Shown here piece after piece: positions 10,879 through 20,075 of a stretch of DNA of 51,202 nt; position 1 is the first letter of the stretch; every line of letters starts with the position of its first letter. The translations under genes and the position numbers were made by a program. Source of the stretch: Novosphingobium capsulatum (lineage in GTDB: Bacteria > Pseudomonadota > Alphaproteobacteria > Sphingomonadales > Sphingomonadaceae); contig DQVI01000032.1 in assembly GCA_015661825.1 (NCBI GenBank), positions 1 to 51,202 on the forward strand. Reading direction: 5' to 3'. The notes beneath the pieces are model-generated. The model ran no database searches and was not told the DNA's origin. It saw only the letters and a list, made by a program, of their open reading frames with translations.

Positions 10879-10999
10879 GATTTCCTACTCCAGGTAAAAA
10901 GAGATAGTCATATCCGCTCTATTATCATCTTGTGGTTCTAAGGCCATCATGGGGCCAGCATTTCACACACGACCTTCACACACGAGGATACGTCTTCTC

Positions 11000-11620
11000 A
11001 TGAACCGCAAGACTTTCGCCGCCCTGGCCCTGGCCCTCTCGCTCCCCGTGCTGGGCGCTCCCGCGCTGGTTTCGGCCCAGGCTTCGAGCGCGCCCTCGAC
11101 CGTTCAGGCTGGCACTTACGCCGTCGAAACCCACCACACCCTGGCTGAATTCACCGTCAACCACTTTGGCTTCAACGACTTCTTCGGCGTGATCCCCGGC
11201 GCCACCGGCTCGCTGACGATCAACCCGGCGAACCTTGCGGTCACCAAGCTTGACGTGTCGCTGCCGGTTTCGGGCATCTCGACCACCAACGCCACGCTCG
11301 ATGGCGAGCTGACCAGCGCCGACTGGTTCGACGCGGCCAAGTATCCGACGATTCACTTCGTCGCCCACAAGGTGACCAAGACCGGCGAGCGCACCGCCCG
11401 CATCGAAGGCGACGTGACCATGCACGGCGTGACCCGTCCGCTGACCCTCGATGCCACCTTTGGCGGCTCGGGCGTGAACCCGATGAGCAAGGCCTTCACC
11501 ATCGGCTTCTCGGCCACCGGCACGCTCAAGCGCTCGGAATTCGGCGTCTCGAAGTACGTGCCCTTCGTCAGCGACGAAGTGCGCCTGAAGATCTCGGCGG
11601 CTTTCGAAAAGCAGGCCTGA
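11000..11620 (+). CDS. YceI-family periplasmic protein
   Basis: A secreted lipocalin-like protein of the YceI/polyisoprenoid-binding family, thought to bind amphiphilic isoprenoids such as quinones. The 206-residue sequence starts at ATG 11000 with a clear signal peptide ending near LVSAQA. The mature part has the hallmark YAVETHHTLAEFTVNHFGF, then TLDGELTSADWFDAAKYPTIHF and GDVTMHGVTRPLTLDATF. An earlier in-frame ATG at 10949 adds 17 residues before the signal peptide and was rejected. Probable target of the divergent LysR regulator; this is inference from position. Confidence 0.93.
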   Translation: MNRKTFAALALALSLPVLGAPALVSAQASSAPSTVQAGTYAVETHHTLAEFTVNHFGFNDFFGVIPGATGSLTINPANLAVTKLDVSLPVSGISTTNATLDGELTSADWFDAAKYPTIHFVAHKVTKTGERTARIEGDVTMHGVTRPLTLDATFGGSGVNPMSKAFTIGFSATGTLKRSEFGVSKYVPFVSDEVRLKISAAFEKQA

Positions 11621-11689
11621 TCTTTCCGGTTCCAACCCGGACCGAATGCATGCGGCGCCCCTTTTTTGTGCCCAAGGAGGCAAGACACG

Positions 11690-12643
11690 ATGTTGGTCGA
11701 TGGAAAGTGGACGAGTGACTGGCAACCGGTTCAGGCGACCGATGCCAAGGGCGGGTTCGTGCGTCAGGTTTCGGGCTTTCGCCACTGGGTGACCCCGGAC
11801 GGCGCGTCGGGCCCGAGCGGCGAGGGCGGCTTTGTGGGGCAGGCCGGGCGTTATCACCTGATCGTCGCGCTGATCTGCCCATGGGCCTCGCGCACGCTGA
11901 TGGCGCGCTCGCTCAAGGGGCTGGAGGATGTGGTGAGCCTCTCGGTCGTCGAGCCGGCGCTGACCGAGCAGGGGTGGCGCTTTGGCACTTTTCCCGGCGC
12001 CACCGTCGATCCGCTGTTCGGTGCGACCTATATCCACGAGATCTATACCCGCGCAGACCCGCACTACACGGGCCGCGCGACGGTTCCGGTCCTGTGGGAC
12101 AAGGAGCGCGACACGATGGTCAGCAACGAATCGGCTGAAATCCTGCGGATGTTCGACAAGGGCTTCGGCGATCTGGCCGATCCGACGTTCGACCTCTCGC
12201 CCGCCGATCTGCTGCCCGAAATCGATGCGCTCAATGCGCGGGTCTATGACACCCTCAACAACGGCGTCTATCGCGCGGGCTTTGCCACGACGCAGGACGC
12301 CTATGACGAGGCCTTTCGTGGTGTCTTTGTCACGCTCGACTGGCTGGAGGAGCGCCTGGCCACCACGGGCCCTTACCTGTTCGGGGAGCGTTTCACCGAG
12401 GCTGACATCCGCCTCTTCGTGACGCTGGTGCGTTTCGATCCGGCCTATCACGGCATTTTCAAGTGCAACCAGCGCCCGCTGGCCAGCTATGAGGCGCTCA
12501 GTGCCTATCTCAAGCGCATCCTGACGCTGCCGGGTATCCGCGAGACGGTGAACATCGAACACATCAAGCAGGGCTATTATTCGATCCGCGCGCTCAATCC
12601 CAATGGCATCGTGCCCGTCGGGCCCGATCTCGACTGGATCTGA
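11690..12643 (+). CDS. yqjG: Glutathionyl-hydroquinone reductase (Xi-class glutathione transferase)
   Basis: Reduces glutathionyl-hydroquinones (or glutathionylated aromatic intermediates) using glutathione. The 317-residue protein carries the family active site CPWASR with catalytic Cys63, then an N-terminal thioredoxin fold (TVPVLWD, SNESAEILRMFD) and an all-helical C-terminal domain with GERFTEADIRLFVTLVRFD. A strong ribosome site AAGGAGG at 11674-11680 sits nine bases before ATG 11690; a TTG at 11666 lies before it and is not the start. Such enzymes are frequent in sphingomonads that degrade aromatics, but no aromatic pathway is visible here. Confidence 0.93.
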   Translation: MLVDGKWTSDWQPVQATDAKGGFVRQVSGFRHWVTPDGASGPSGEGGFVGQAGRYHLIVALICPWASRTLMARSLKGLEDVVSLSVVEPALTEQGWRFGTFPGATVDPLFGATYIHEIYTRADPHYTGRATVPVLWDKERDTMVSNESAEILRMFDKGFGDLADPTFDLSPADLLPEIDALNARVYDTLNNGVYRAGFATTQDAYDEAFRGVFVTLDWLEERLATTGPYLFGERFTEADIRLFVTLVRFDPAYHGIFKCNQRPLASYEALSAYLKRILTLPGIRETVNIEHIKQGYYSIRALNPNGIVPVGPDLDWI

Positions 12644-12671
12644 AAAGGGTGCGTCTCCTTTTCGCCCACAA

Positions 12672-12699
12672 AAAAAGGCGGGGGAGACCCCGCCTTTTT
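12672..12699. terminator. Bidirectional intrinsic terminator between the glutathione transferase and rpsD
   Basis: A perfect GGCGGGG/CCCCGCC stem with a GAGA loop is flanked by five A on the left and five T on the right. It can therefore stop the plus-strand transferase message and the minus-strand rpsD message. Confidence 0.9.
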
Positions 12700-12729
12700 C
12701 CGTAGTGGGCTGCGATGCAGACCGACCGA

Positions 12730-13344
12730 TCAGCGCGAATAGAATTCGACGACCAGGTTCGGTTCCATCTTCACCGGGTAGGGCACTTCGTCGAGCGTCG
12801 GAACGCGGACGTAGGTGACCTTGTCGGTGCCTTCCTGCGACACGTAGTCGGGAACTTCGCGTTCCGGCAGGGCCTGCGCTTCGGCGATCAGGGCCATTTC
12901 CTTGGCCTTGGTGCCCAGCGTCAGCACGTCGCCGGGGCGCACGCGGCGGCTGGCGATGTTGCACTTCACGCCGTTCACGCGGATGTGGCCGTGCGACACG
13001 ATCTGGCGAGCCGCGAAGATGGTCGGCGCGAACTTGGCGCGGTACACGACCATGTCGAGGCGCTGTTCGAGCAGGCCGATCAGGTTCTGACCGGTGTCAC
13101 CCTTCATGCGGGCGGCTTCCTGGTAGGTCTTCTTGAACTGCTTTTCGGTCACGTCGCCGTAGTAGCCCTTGAGCTTCTGCTTGGCGCGCAGCTGGATACC
13201 GAAGTCCGAAACCTTGCTCTTGCGGCGCTGGCCGTGCTGGCCGGGGCCATACGAGCGGCGGTTCACCGAGCTCTTGGGACGGCCCCAGATGTTTTCACCA
13301 AGGCGACGGTCAATCTTGTACTTGGACGAATGACGCTTCGACAC
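12730..13344 (-). CDS. rpsD: 30S ribosomal protein S4
   Basis: Primary 16S rRNA-binding protein that nucleates small-subunit assembly. The 204-residue product begins (V)[20 protein letters not shown] and contains the S4 RNA-binding domain [21 protein letters not shown] followed by [21 protein letters not shown]. The start is GTG at 13344, with AAGGA about ten bases upstream on the minus strand; the longer reading to 13449 adds non-ribosomal sequence. It lacks the zinc-binding cysteines of some S4 forms. Transcription ends at the terminator at 12672-12699. Confidence 0.97.
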   Translation of the reverse strand: MSKRHSSKYKIDRRLGENIWGRPKSSVNRRSYGPGQHGQRRKSKVSDFGIQLRAKQKLKGYYGDVTEKQFKKTYQEAARMKGDTGQNLIGLLEQRLDMVVYRAKFAPTIFAARQIVSHGHIRVNGVKCNIASRRVRPGDVLTLGTKAKEMALIAEAQALPEREVPDYVSQEGTDKVTYVRVPTLDEVPYPVKMEPNLVVEFYSR

Positions 13345-13404
13345 GTGTTCGTTCCTTTCAACTTGCGTTTGTTGGGGGAGGGCCAGGGGCCTTCCTGAGT
13401 GGCT

Positions 13405-13459
13405 GTCCGGAACCGCACCATCTGGCCTGTTGCCAGATGCGGCCACCACTTCACCGGAC
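13405..13459 (-). promoter_or_regulatory. Structured leader candidate upstream of rpsD
   Basis: A nested inverted repeat lies 61-115 bases before the rpsD GTG. The inner stem is CATCTGGC/GCCAGATG (13419-13426 and 13432-13439) with a five-base loop. An outer GTCCGG/CCGGAC pair (13405-13410 and 13454-13459) encloses it. There is no following U-run, so it is not a normal terminator. S4 autoregulates its own messages in other bacteria, so an S4-binding leader is possible; that is inference. Confidence 0.4.
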
Positions 13460-13523
13460 GTGCGGGGCCAATTGCGAAGGCGCGCCTAGAACAGGCAAGG
13501 CCCTCTGAGTCAAGTGCGGAAGT

Positions 13524-14282
13524 TCAGTCTTGCGCGGGTTTTTCACCGGGGGTGCGGCGCAAGGTGGAAAGCACGCCGCGCAAGGTGCGGATTTCCAGGT
13601 GATTCCATGCCGGTTTGGTCAGCATGGTGCGCAAGGTGCGGCGCGTGGAGGCGGCGCGGCTTTCGGGCTGGAAGTAGCCGCGCGGCTCCAGAAGGGCGCA
13701 CAACTGGCCGAACATGCCCTCGAATTCTTCCTGCGGGGCAGGGGGGAGCAGGTCTTCGATGGTGGGCTGGACGAGGTCGCTGGCCGCGCCATCGCGCGCC
13801 GCGTGCTGTTTCGACCATTCATAGGCGCACAGGATCACCGCCTGCGCGAGGTTGAGCGAGCCGAATTCGGGATTGATGGGCACCGTCAGGATCGTGCGGG
13901 CCAGCGCCACGTCGTCGGTTTCAAGGCCCGAACGCTCAGGGCCGAAGACGAAGGCACTGCGCCCTTCCTCGGCGACGATCGCGCGGGCGGCTTCCTCGGG
14001 TGTCATGACCGGCTTGGTCACTCCGCGCTTGCGCACGGTGGTCGCATAGACATGGGCGCAATCGGCGACGGCATCGGCGAGGGTCTCGTAGACTTGCGCG
14101 TTTTCGAGCACGATGTCCGCGCCCGAGGCCGCCGGGCCTGCCGAAGGATTGGGCCAGCCATCGCGCGGGGATACCAGCCGCATTTCGGCCAGGCCGAAAT
14201 TGAGCATGGCACGCGCGGCCTTGCCGATGTTTTCGCCCAACTGGGGGCGAACGAGAACGATAACGGGGGTCTTGCTGGTCAC
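13524..14282 (-). CDS. trmJ: TrmH-family RNA 2'-O-methyltransferase, TrmJ type
   Basis: A SPOUT-fold enzyme that methylates ribose 2'-OH, most likely at tRNA position 32. The 252-residue protein has the three SPOUT motifs: PQLGENIGKAARAMLNFGL at the N-terminus (conserved Asn and Arg), FGPERSGLETDD in the middle and PINPEFGSLNLAQAV, which forms the knotted cofactor site. The 90-residue C-terminal tail is typical of TrmJ. The start is GTG at 14282 with only a weak ribosome site. The gene is separated from nrdR by 45 bases on the same strand. Distinction from other TrmH relatives rests on overall pattern. Confidence 0.87.
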   Translation of the reverse strand: MTSKTPVIVLVRPQLGENIGKAARAMLNFGLAEMRLVSPRDGWPNPSAGPAASGADIVLENAQVYETLADAVADCAHVYATTVRKRGVTKPVMTPEEAARAIVAEEGRSAFVFGPERSGLETDDVALARTILTVPINPEFGSLNLAQAVILCAYEWSKQHAARDGAASDLVQPTIEDLLPPAPQEEFEGMFGQLCALLEPRGYFQPESRAASTRRTLRTMLTKPAWNHLEIRTLRGVLSTLRRTPGEKPAQD

Positions 14283-14327
14283 TGGCCTGGGCGCACTTTA
14301 CCTGAACGTCACTGCTTTATCTGAATA

Positions 14328-14801
14328 TTACTTGGCGACTTCACGCACGGTCGAGGCAAATTCCTCGAAATCGCGTGCTTCGGAAAAGTCGCGGTAGACG
14401 CTCGCGAAGCGGATATAAGCCACGCTGTCAAGCTGGCGGAGCCCGTCCATGACCATCTCGCCGATGATCTTGGACGAGACTTCCGCGTCGCCCATGGTTT
14501 CGATCTGGCGCTGGATGCCCGTGATCAGCTGGTCGATGCGTTCCTGCTCGACCGGCCGCTTGCGGCAGGCCAGCGACACGGACTTTTCGATCTTGGTGCG
14601 ATCGAAAGGCTCGCGCCGCGCGACACTGCCGTCGCCCAGATTTTTCACAACCAGCACTTCGCGCAACTGGACGCGTTCAAACGTGGTGAAACGGGCGCCG
14701 CAGCTTTCGCATTGGCGCCGCCGGCGGATCGAGGTGTTGTCCTCGGTCGGCCGGCTGTCCTTCACCTGGCTGTTGTCATGGGCACAGAACGGGCAACGCA
14801 A
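14328..14801 (-). CDS. nrdR: Transcriptional repressor NrdR
   Basis: A nucleotide-sensing repressor of ribonucleotide reductase genes. The 157-residue protein has the N-terminal zinc ribbon (Cys3 and Cys6 in MRCPFC, and a second CxxC at CESCG, about residues 31-34) and the ATP-cone domain with [20 protein letters not shown]. The start is TTG at 14801, only five bases from the end of glyA. Its ribosome site GGAG lies ten bases upstream, inside the 3' end of glyA, so the two are very probably cotranscribed and translationally linked. Family length is normal. Confidence 0.95.
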   Translation of the reverse strand: MRCPFCAHDNSQVKDSRPTEDNTSIRRRRQCESCGARFTTFERVQLREVLVVKNLGDGSVARREPFDRTKIEKSVSLACRKRPVEQERIDQLITGIQRQIETMGDAEVSSKIIGEMVMDGLRQLDSVAYIRFASVYRDFSEARDFEEFASTVREVAK

Positions 14802-14805
14802 TCGA

Positions 14806-16116
14806 TCAAAGCTCCGGGTAGATGGGGAACCGGGCGCACAGGTCGGTCACGGCGTCGCGAACGCGCTGTTCGACCTGACCGTCGCCTTCCTCGCCGTTGC
14901 GGGCCATGCCGTCAACCACCTGGGCGATCAGCTGGCCGATCTGGCGGAATTCGTCCTCGCGGAAACCGCGCGTCGTGCCCGCCGGGGCGCCCAGGCGGAT
15001 GCCCGAGGTGACGAAGGGCGAGCGCTTGTCGAAGGGCACGCCGTTCTTGTTGCAGGTCAGGAAGGCGCGGCCCAGGCCCTTTTCAGCGGCCTTGCCGGTC
15101 ACGTCCTTGGCCGAAAGGTCCACCAGCATGAGGTGGTTGTCGGTGCCGCCCGAGACGATCGAGAGACCCGCATCGGCCAGCGAAGCGGCCAGCGCGCGGG
15201 CGTTGGCGACGACCTGATGGGCATAGGCCTTGAATTCGGGGCGCAGCGCGTCGCCGAAGGCCACGGCCTTGGCCGCGATGACATGCATCAGCGGGCCGCC
15301 CTGAAGGCCGGGGAAGACCGCCGTGTTGAACTTCTTGGCCAGCGCCTCGTCGTTGGTGAGGATCACGCCCGAACGGGGGCCGCGCAGGCTCTTGTGGGTG
15401 GTGGTGGTCACCACGTGGGCATGGGGGAACGGCGAGGGGTGCGCGCCGCCAGCCACGAGGCCCGAGAAGTGCGACATGTCGACCATCAGCCAGGCGCCGA
15501 CTTCATCGGCGATCTCGCGGAAGCGGGGGAAGTCCCAGATGCGCGAGTAGGCGGTGCCGCCCGCGATGATCAGCTTGGGCTTGGTTTCGCGCGCGATGCG
15601 GGCCACTTCGTCCATGTCGATCAGGTGATCGTCGGCGCTCACGCCGTAGGGGATCGGGTGGAACCACTTGCCGCTCATGTTCACGGGCGAACCGTGGGTG
15701 AGGTGGCCGCCCGAGTTCAGGTCGAGGCCCATGAAGCTGTCGCCGGGCTGAAGCAGGGCGAGGAACACGGCCTGGTTCATCTGGCTGCCCGAGTTGGGCT
15801 GGACGTTGGCGAATTCGCAGCCGAACAGCGCCTTGGCGCGCTCGATGGCCAGCGTTTCGACGATGTCGGCATATTCGCAGCCGCCATAGTAGCGCTTGCC
15901 CGGATAGCCTTCGGCGTACTTGTTGGTGAAGACCGAGCCGGTGGCTTCCAGAACGGCCAGGCTGGTGATGTTTTCAGACGCGATCAGCTCGATCTTGGTC
16001 TGCTGACGCTTGAGTTCGCCCTGGATGGCGGCGAAAACTTCCGGGTCGGCCGAGGACAGATGCTCGGTGAAGAAGCCGGCCTTGCGGACTTCCGACGGTG
16101 CGGTGGCGGTAGACAT
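14806..16116 (-). CDS. glyA: Serine hydroxymethyltransferase
   Basis: Pyridoxal-phosphate enzyme converting serine and tetrahydrofolate to glycine and methylene-tetrahydrofolate. The 436-residue protein has [33 protein letters not shown] and the cofactor lysine Lys242 in [15 protein letters not shown]. The stretch [14 protein letters not shown] replaces the more usual MVDMAHIAGLVAAG, a conservative variation next to the cofactor site. It is followed by nrdR, four bases apart, and preceded by rpiB on the same strand with 14 bases between, so rpiB-glyA-nrdR looks like one operon. Confidence 0.97.
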   Translation of the reverse strand: MSTATAPSEVRKAGFFTEHLSSADPEVFAAIQGELKRQQTKIELIASENITSLAVLEATGSVFTNKYAEGYPGKRYYGGCEYADIVETLAIERAKALFGCEFANVQPNSGSQMNQAVFLALLQPGDSFMGLDLNSGGHLTHGSPVNMSGKWFHPIPYGVSADDHLIDMDEVARIARETKPKLIIAGGTAYSRIWDFPRFREIADEVGAWLMVDMSHFSGLVAGGAHPSPFPHAHVVTTTTHKSLRGPRSGVILTNDEALAKKFNTAVFPGLQGGPLMHVIAAKAVAFGDALRPEFKAYAHQVVANARALAASLADAGLSIVSGGTDNHLMLVDLSAKDVTGKAAEKGLGRAFLTCNKNGVPFDKRSPFVTSGIRLGAPAGTTRGFREDEFRQIGQLIAQVVDGMARNGEEGDGQVEQRVRDAVTDLCARFPIYPEL

Positions 16117-16130
16117 CGGGAAGGCTCCTC

Positions 16131-16568
16131 TTAGAACGCGGGGTTGGAAAGCTTGGTGACACGGCGAACGTGGCGGTCGCCGGCAAATTCGGTCGACAGG
16201 AACGCTTCGACGCAGGCCTTGGCCATGTCGAGCCCGGTCAGGCGGGCGCCCATGGCGATGGCGTTGGCGTCGTTGTGTTCGCGGGCGAGCTTGGCCGAAA
16301 GCGGTTCACCCACCAGCGCGCAGCGCAGCGCCGGGTTGCGGTTGACCGCAATGGAAATGCCGATGCCCGAGCCGCACAGCGCGATGCCGCGCTCGGCCTG
16401 GCCGCTGGCCACGGCCTGGGCCAGCTTATAGCCGTAGTCGGGATAGTCGACGCTTTCGCCCGCCTGGGGGCCGAGGTCGGCTACGTCGTGGCCCAGTTCG
16501 CCCAGCCATTGGACGAGATCGGCCTTGAGGCCGGTGGCGGCATGGTCGGAAGCAATGGCAATGCGCAT
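16131..16568 (-). CDS. rpiB: Ribose-5-phosphate isomerase B
   Basis: Interconverts ribose 5-phosphate and ribulose 5-phosphate in the pentose phosphate pathway. The 145-residue protein begins [15 protein letters not shown], with the catalytic Cys65 in [13 protein letters not shown], and His98 in [13 protein letters not shown]. The ATG at 16568 fits the family; an in-frame ATG at 16622 adds 18 non-conserved residues. It is the first gene of the apparent rpiB-glyA-nrdR operon. The rpiB-glyA pairing is common in alphaproteobacteria. Confidence 0.95.
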   Translation of the reverse strand: MRIAIASDHAATGLKADLVQWLGELGHDVADLGPQAGESVDYPDYGYKLAQAVASGQAERGIALCGSGIGISIAVNRNPALRCALVGEPLSAKLAREHNDANAIAMGARLTGLDMAKACVEAFLSTEFAGDRHVRRVTKLSNPAF

Positions 16569-16640
16569 GGGTCGGGTTTTCTGGCTATCTGTGACGGGGA
16601 TATGGCGTCCCCCTAAACCCATTATGCCTGTTACGCCAGA

Positions 16641-17315
16641 TTAATCGGGCTTATGCTGAGGGGGTGGCGTACCCGCCTTTTGACCATGTGCGGCGGCGAT
16701 CTTTTCCGCTACGTCGGGGTGCGCTTTGAGATAGGCCGAGATTTCACCGGCATAGTCTCTCGACAGGTTTTGTCCCAGGATCATGCCGTCGCGGTTCATG
16801 GTCTTGTAGACCTCCACGATTTCGGGATCCTGCGCCACGGTAAGCGAACGTGACAGGTAATGCTGGCCTGCGGGGGTACGGGCAAAGGCCAGGATCGCGT
16901 GGAGGTCTTCGCTGGAGAAATGGCGCACGTAGGCGCGGGCCATGGTTTCGGCCAGCACCGGCAGGTTGCGTTCATACACCAGCTTCATCCGCTCTGGAAC
17001 TTGCGCCAGCATCGTGTCGATGATGTGGTTGAGACCGGGATCGTCGACGGCGATCTGGCTGCGGATGTTGGCGCTCATCGCGCCGAGCAGGGTATTGGAA
17101 AAGCCCTGAATCATGGCGACGCGCTGTTCGGGGGGCATGGCGATGGCGATGATGTCGCGTGCGACCTGCATGTCCGCCGGGTTCAGGGGAGCCGCAGCCG
17201 GAGGGGGGCTGGGTGCAGGCGCCGGGTCAGGAGAAGTCAATGCCAAAGCGGGCGAAGAGGCCGCCATGGCGAACATGGCGCCGACAAGCATCAGGCGGTT
17301 GGTGGTTGCGCGCAT
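16641..17315 (-). CDS. Secreted DUF2059-type protein
   Basis: A 224-residue exported protein of unknown function. ATG 17315 has GAGG on the minus strand about eight bases upstream and begins a signal peptide (MRATTNRLMLVGAMFAMAAS) ending near ALA. A proline/alanine linker follows. The C-terminal half contains AYVRHFSSEDLHAILAFARTPAGQHYLSRS, shown here as the key run HFSSEDLHAILAFARTPAG, typical of the DUF2059 helical domain. It ends PPPQHKPD. A longer in-frame start at 17405 overlaps an inverted repeat and lacks a ribosome site. No partner is suggested by context; it precedes rpiB on the same strand with 72 bases between. Confidence 0.85.
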   Translation of the reverse strand: MRATTNRLMLVGAMFAMAASSPALALTSPDPAPAPSPPPAAAPLNPADMQVARDIIAIAMPPEQRVAMIQGFSNTLLGAMSANIRSQIAVDDPGLNHIIDTMLAQVPERMKLVYERNLPVLAETMARAYVRHFSSEDLHAILAFARTPAGQHYLSRSLTVAQDPEIVEVYKTMNRDGMILGQNLSRDYAGEISAYLKAHPDVAEKIAAAHGQKAGTPPPQHKPD

Positions 17316-17397
17316 CTGTTCCTCGTCTGCCGGTTCAGGCAGAACGCCCGATCTCCGGGGCAGGGTCTGGGCGATGAAGACCCCGCCGGTCAAGCGC

Positions 17398-17418
17398 CAA
17401 TGCATCCATAATGCATTG
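17398..17418. repeat. Perfect 8-5-8 inverted repeat upstream of the DUF2059 gene
   Basis: CAATGCAT and ATGCATTG flank the spacer CCATA. It lies 83-103 bases upstream of the DUF2059 start, just past the terminator of the TonB receptor gene. It is a possible operator, with no known match. Confidence 0.45.
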
Positions 17419-17430
17419 CCAAATCAAGGC

Positions 17431-17456
17431 AAAAGGGGCGGCGTTGCGGCCGCCCC
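17431..17456 (-). terminator. Intrinsic terminator of the TonB receptor gene
   Basis: A GGGGCGGC/GCCGCCCC stem with a six-base loop is followed on the minus strand by four U residues. It lies about 33 bases after the receptor stop. Confidence 0.75.
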
Positions 17457-17488
17457 GCTCCTGTCCTTGTCGTATCAGGCAGCCTTCA

Positions 17489-19840
17489 TCAGCGGAACGC
17501 GCCGCTGAGCGACACGCCGACCACGCGCGGATCGTTGTAGATCCCCGCGCGATAGTTCGAGGTGTCGATCACCCCGATCAGGTTGCGGCGATCGGTCAGG
17601 TTGCGCGCGAAGACCGCCAGTTCATAGCGGCCCCAGGCCAGGCCGGCCTTGGCGCCCAGTTCGTAGTTGCCGTCCGAGGTATATTCGACCGACTTGTAGG
17701 GGACGTACATCGTGTAGCCCTGAAGGTTGAAGTCGGCGCCGACGAAAGCGCGCAGGGAACCGGTCAGCGGCAGGTCGTAGCGCCCTTGCAGGTTGAGGTT
17801 GAAGCGCGGCGCATTGGGCAGCGGGTTGCCGTTGATCTGCGCGTAATAGGCGTTGCCCACACGCAGGGTCGGGTTGAGCACGGTCTCCGACATGACCCCG
17901 CCCGCGGCACCGACCTGGGTATAGACGCTGTTGTCCCTGATTTCGGTGTGCAGCACGCTCACGCCCAGGTCGAAGCGCAAGTTGCGCGACGGACGCAGGC
18001 CGATTTCCGCCTCGCCGCCATAGCCGATCGCCTTGTTGGCATTGAACAGCACACCATTGCCGTTGCTGTCGTTCCCGTTGAGCTGGATGTCGGTGACGGT
18101 GTAGTAGAAGCCGGTCAGGTTGAAGGTCAGCGTGTTGTCGAGCCAGGCGCTCTTGATACCCGCCTCCCACGAGGTGTTCTTTTCCGAGTTCGCGGTGGTG
18201 AACGGTGCATTGAACACCGCCGAGCGGCCCTGGATGGTCGGCCCGCGGAAGCCGCGCGCGACACGGGCATAGAACGAAAGATCGGTGTTCGCGCGATAGA
18301 GCAGGCTCACGTCGAAGCTGGGCTGGGTATCGGCCAGGCGGGTGTGGCGCGCGGCGCTGGCCGGGAACGTGACCGCGCCGGAAACGGTATCGGCGGTCTT
18401 GAGCAGGGTGGTGTTCTTGGTGTCGTTGCTCACGCGCACACCGCCGGTCAGGCGCAGCTTGTCGGTCAGGTCGTAGCTGGCCTGGCCGAACACGGCCCAG
18501 CTGGTGTTGACGTTGTGGAGCAGGACCCAGTTGTTGGGGTTGGGCGTCGTGCCCAGCGCCTTGCTGGTGAGGAAATAGGCGCGCTGGTCGAACTCGGTAT
18601 AGTCGCGCGAATCGAAATAGATGCCGCCGATCTGCCAGCGGAAGCGGCCGGTATCGGGGCTGGCCAGGCGCAGTTCCTGGCTCCACTGGTTGAGCGAGCG
18701 CAGAACCCCGCGCGATTCCCCGCAACCGGCGGCGCAGATGTTGCTGCCGCTGCCGCCGAAATCGGCTGCCGCGCCGCCATCGGTGTCGCCCCGGCTGGAA
18801 CCATGGGAATATTCATAGGCGGTGATCGAGGTCAGCGTGAGGCTGCCGATTTCCTGCACCGCCTTGAGCGAGAGACCCTTGGTCTTGTAGGCTTGGGGAT
18901 TGTTCTGGGCCTCGTCGTAGGAAACCCTGGTGAGGTCGAGGTCCTGCGGAACGGTATGGGTGCCCTGGCGGATCGAGCCGCGATAGAAGATCGAGGCGGT
19001 GCCGTCATAATCGCGATAGTGGCCCGAGAGGCGCAGGGTCAGCGTATCGGTCGGCCGGGCGAGCAGTTGCAGGCGCACGTCGCGCTCGTTGAAGCCGCCC
19101 ATCACATTGTGGCCGGGCACCGTGCCGTCGTCGCTCGGGCCGGTGTAGGTGTTGCTGATCCAGTTGTCGCGGTGCTGATAGAGGCCCGAGAGGCGGAAGC
19201 TGATCCGTCCGTCTGCGGTCAGTGGCCCGCCCACGCCACCATCGATGTTGACGCTGTTGCGGCTGCCCCAGCTGACCGACCCTTGGCCCTGCCAGGTGGC
19301 GGTGGGCTGGGCACTGTCGAACTTGACGATGCCTGCGGTGGTGTTGCGGCCGAACAGCGACCCCTGGGGGCCGCGCAGCACTTCGACTTGCGCGATATCG
19401 AAGGCCGGGTTCGACTTGAGCACGACGTGTTCCATGACCACGTCGTCCTGAATGATGGACACCGGCTGCGAGGCGCCGAGGTAGAAGTCGATGTTGCCAA
19501 GGCCGCGAATGTAGAAGCGCGGGAAAATGCGGCCCGTGCTCGATTCGACATTGAGGCTGGGAACGCGGCCGGCCAGCGAGAGCAGCGTGTCCGCGCCGCC
19601 AGCCTGGAGGTCGTGCAGCAACTCGGGCTTGATCACGGCCACCGAGACCGGCACGTCGCGGATGTTTTCCTGACGGTGTTCGGCGCTCACGATGATCGGT
19701 TCGCCGATGGTCCCCATCGGATCGGCAGGGGCTTCAGGCGCACCTGATGCCGTCGGGGCCTGCGCCATGGCGGCTGCGGGCAGCATCGAGGCCAGGGCAG
19801 CGCCCGTGAGCAAGGCGGTCGCCGTCGAGATGATACGCAT
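17489..19840 (-). CDS. TonB-dependent outer-membrane receptor
   Basis: A 783-residue beta-barrel for energy-driven uptake across the outer membrane. ATG 19840 begins a signal peptide ending near AAAMAQ, with AGGGGG about four bases upstream. The plug domain follows (ENIRDVPVSVAVI, LQAGGADTLLSLAGRVPSL, RFYIRGLGN, VEVLRGPQGSLFGRNTTAGIV), then a long barrel ending SLSGAFR. The sequence resembles the large sphingomonad family of receptors with plug motif ENIRDVPVSV, often tied to siderophores or plant-derived compounds. The substrate is not predictable, and no transporter or enzyme is cotranscribed. An earlier in-frame ATG at 19933 gives a leader that is not signal-like. Confidence 0.93.
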   Translation of the reverse strand: MRIISTATALLTGAALASMLPAAAMAQAPTASGAPEAPADPMGTIGEPIIVSAEHRQENIRDVPVSVAVIKPELLHDLQAGGADTLLSLAGRVPSLNVESSTGRIFPRFYIRGLGNIDFYLGASQPVSIIQDDVVMEHVVLKSNPAFDIAQVEVLRGPQGSLFGRNTTAGIVKFDSAQPTATWQGQGSVSWGSRNSVNIDGGVGGPLTADGRISFRLSGLYQHRDNWISNTYTGPSDDGTVPGHNVMGGFNERDVRLQLLARPTDTLTLRLSGHYRDYDGTASIFYRGSIRQGTHTVPQDLDLTRVSYDEAQNNPQAYKTKGLSLKAVQEIGSLTLTSITAYEYSHGSSRGDTDGGAAADFGGSGSNICAAGCGESRGVLRSLNQWSQELRLASPDTGRFRWQIGGIYFDSRDYTEFDQRAYFLTSKALGTTPNPNNWVLLHNVNTSWAVFGQASYDLTDKLRLTGGVRVSNDTKNTTLLKTADTVSGAVTFPASAARHTRLADTQPSFDVSLLYRANTDLSFYARVARGFRGPTIQGRSAVFNAPFTTANSEKNTSWEAGIKSAWLDNTLTFNLTGFYYTVTDIQLNGNDSNGNGVLFNANKAIGYGGEAEIGLRPSRNLRFDLGVSVLHTEIRDNSVYTQVGAAGGVMSETVLNPTLRVGNAYYAQINGNPLPNAPRFNLNLQGRYDLPLTGSLRAFVGADFNLQGYTMYVPYKSVEYTSDGNYELGAKAGLAWGRYELAVFARNLTDRRNLIGVIDTSNYRAGIYNDPRVVGVSLSGAFR

Positions 19841-19897
19841 TTTTCCCCCTCGCGTATGAACAGGCCGGTTGCGGCCCTTGTGGATGGCGAGCGGATA

Positions 19898-19939
19898 AAA
19901 TCGGTTTGTGGCAGGGAGATTTCGCAGTCCCACCGATTT
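19898..19939. promoter_or_regulatory. Split inverted repeat upstream of the TonB receptor
   Basis: AAATCGGT (19898-19905) and ACCGATTT (19932-19939) are perfect complements separated by 26 bases, inside the AT-richer region 58-99 bases before the receptor start. They could be two half-sites of a regulator or an RNA stem. The rest of the 235-base gap between rpoD and the receptor holds the rpoD terminator and no gene that I can see. Confidence 0.4.
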
Positions 19940-20002
19940 ATTCGTTTCATATGCAACTGGTGCGGGAATGTCACAGTCTGGCCCATGGCCGGGCGAGAAT
20001 GC

Positions 20003-20035
20003 AAAAAAGGCGCCCGGAAGGACCGGGCGCCTTTT
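20003..20035. terminator. Intrinsic terminator downstream of rpoD
   Basis: A perfect nine-base stem GGCGCCCGG/CCGGGCGCC with an AAGGA loop is flanked by six A and four T. On the minus strand the A-run becomes a U-run, so it serves rpoD. Confidence 0.9.
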
Positions 20036-20075
20036 GCTGTCATTCGCTCATCGGTGATGAACGGACGAGAAGGGC

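Noticed and set aside
17411..19747. A 778-codon plus-strand frame opposite the TonB receptor
   Set aside because: It is a shadow of the receptor's codon pattern; the receptor itself has a full signal peptide, plug and barrel.
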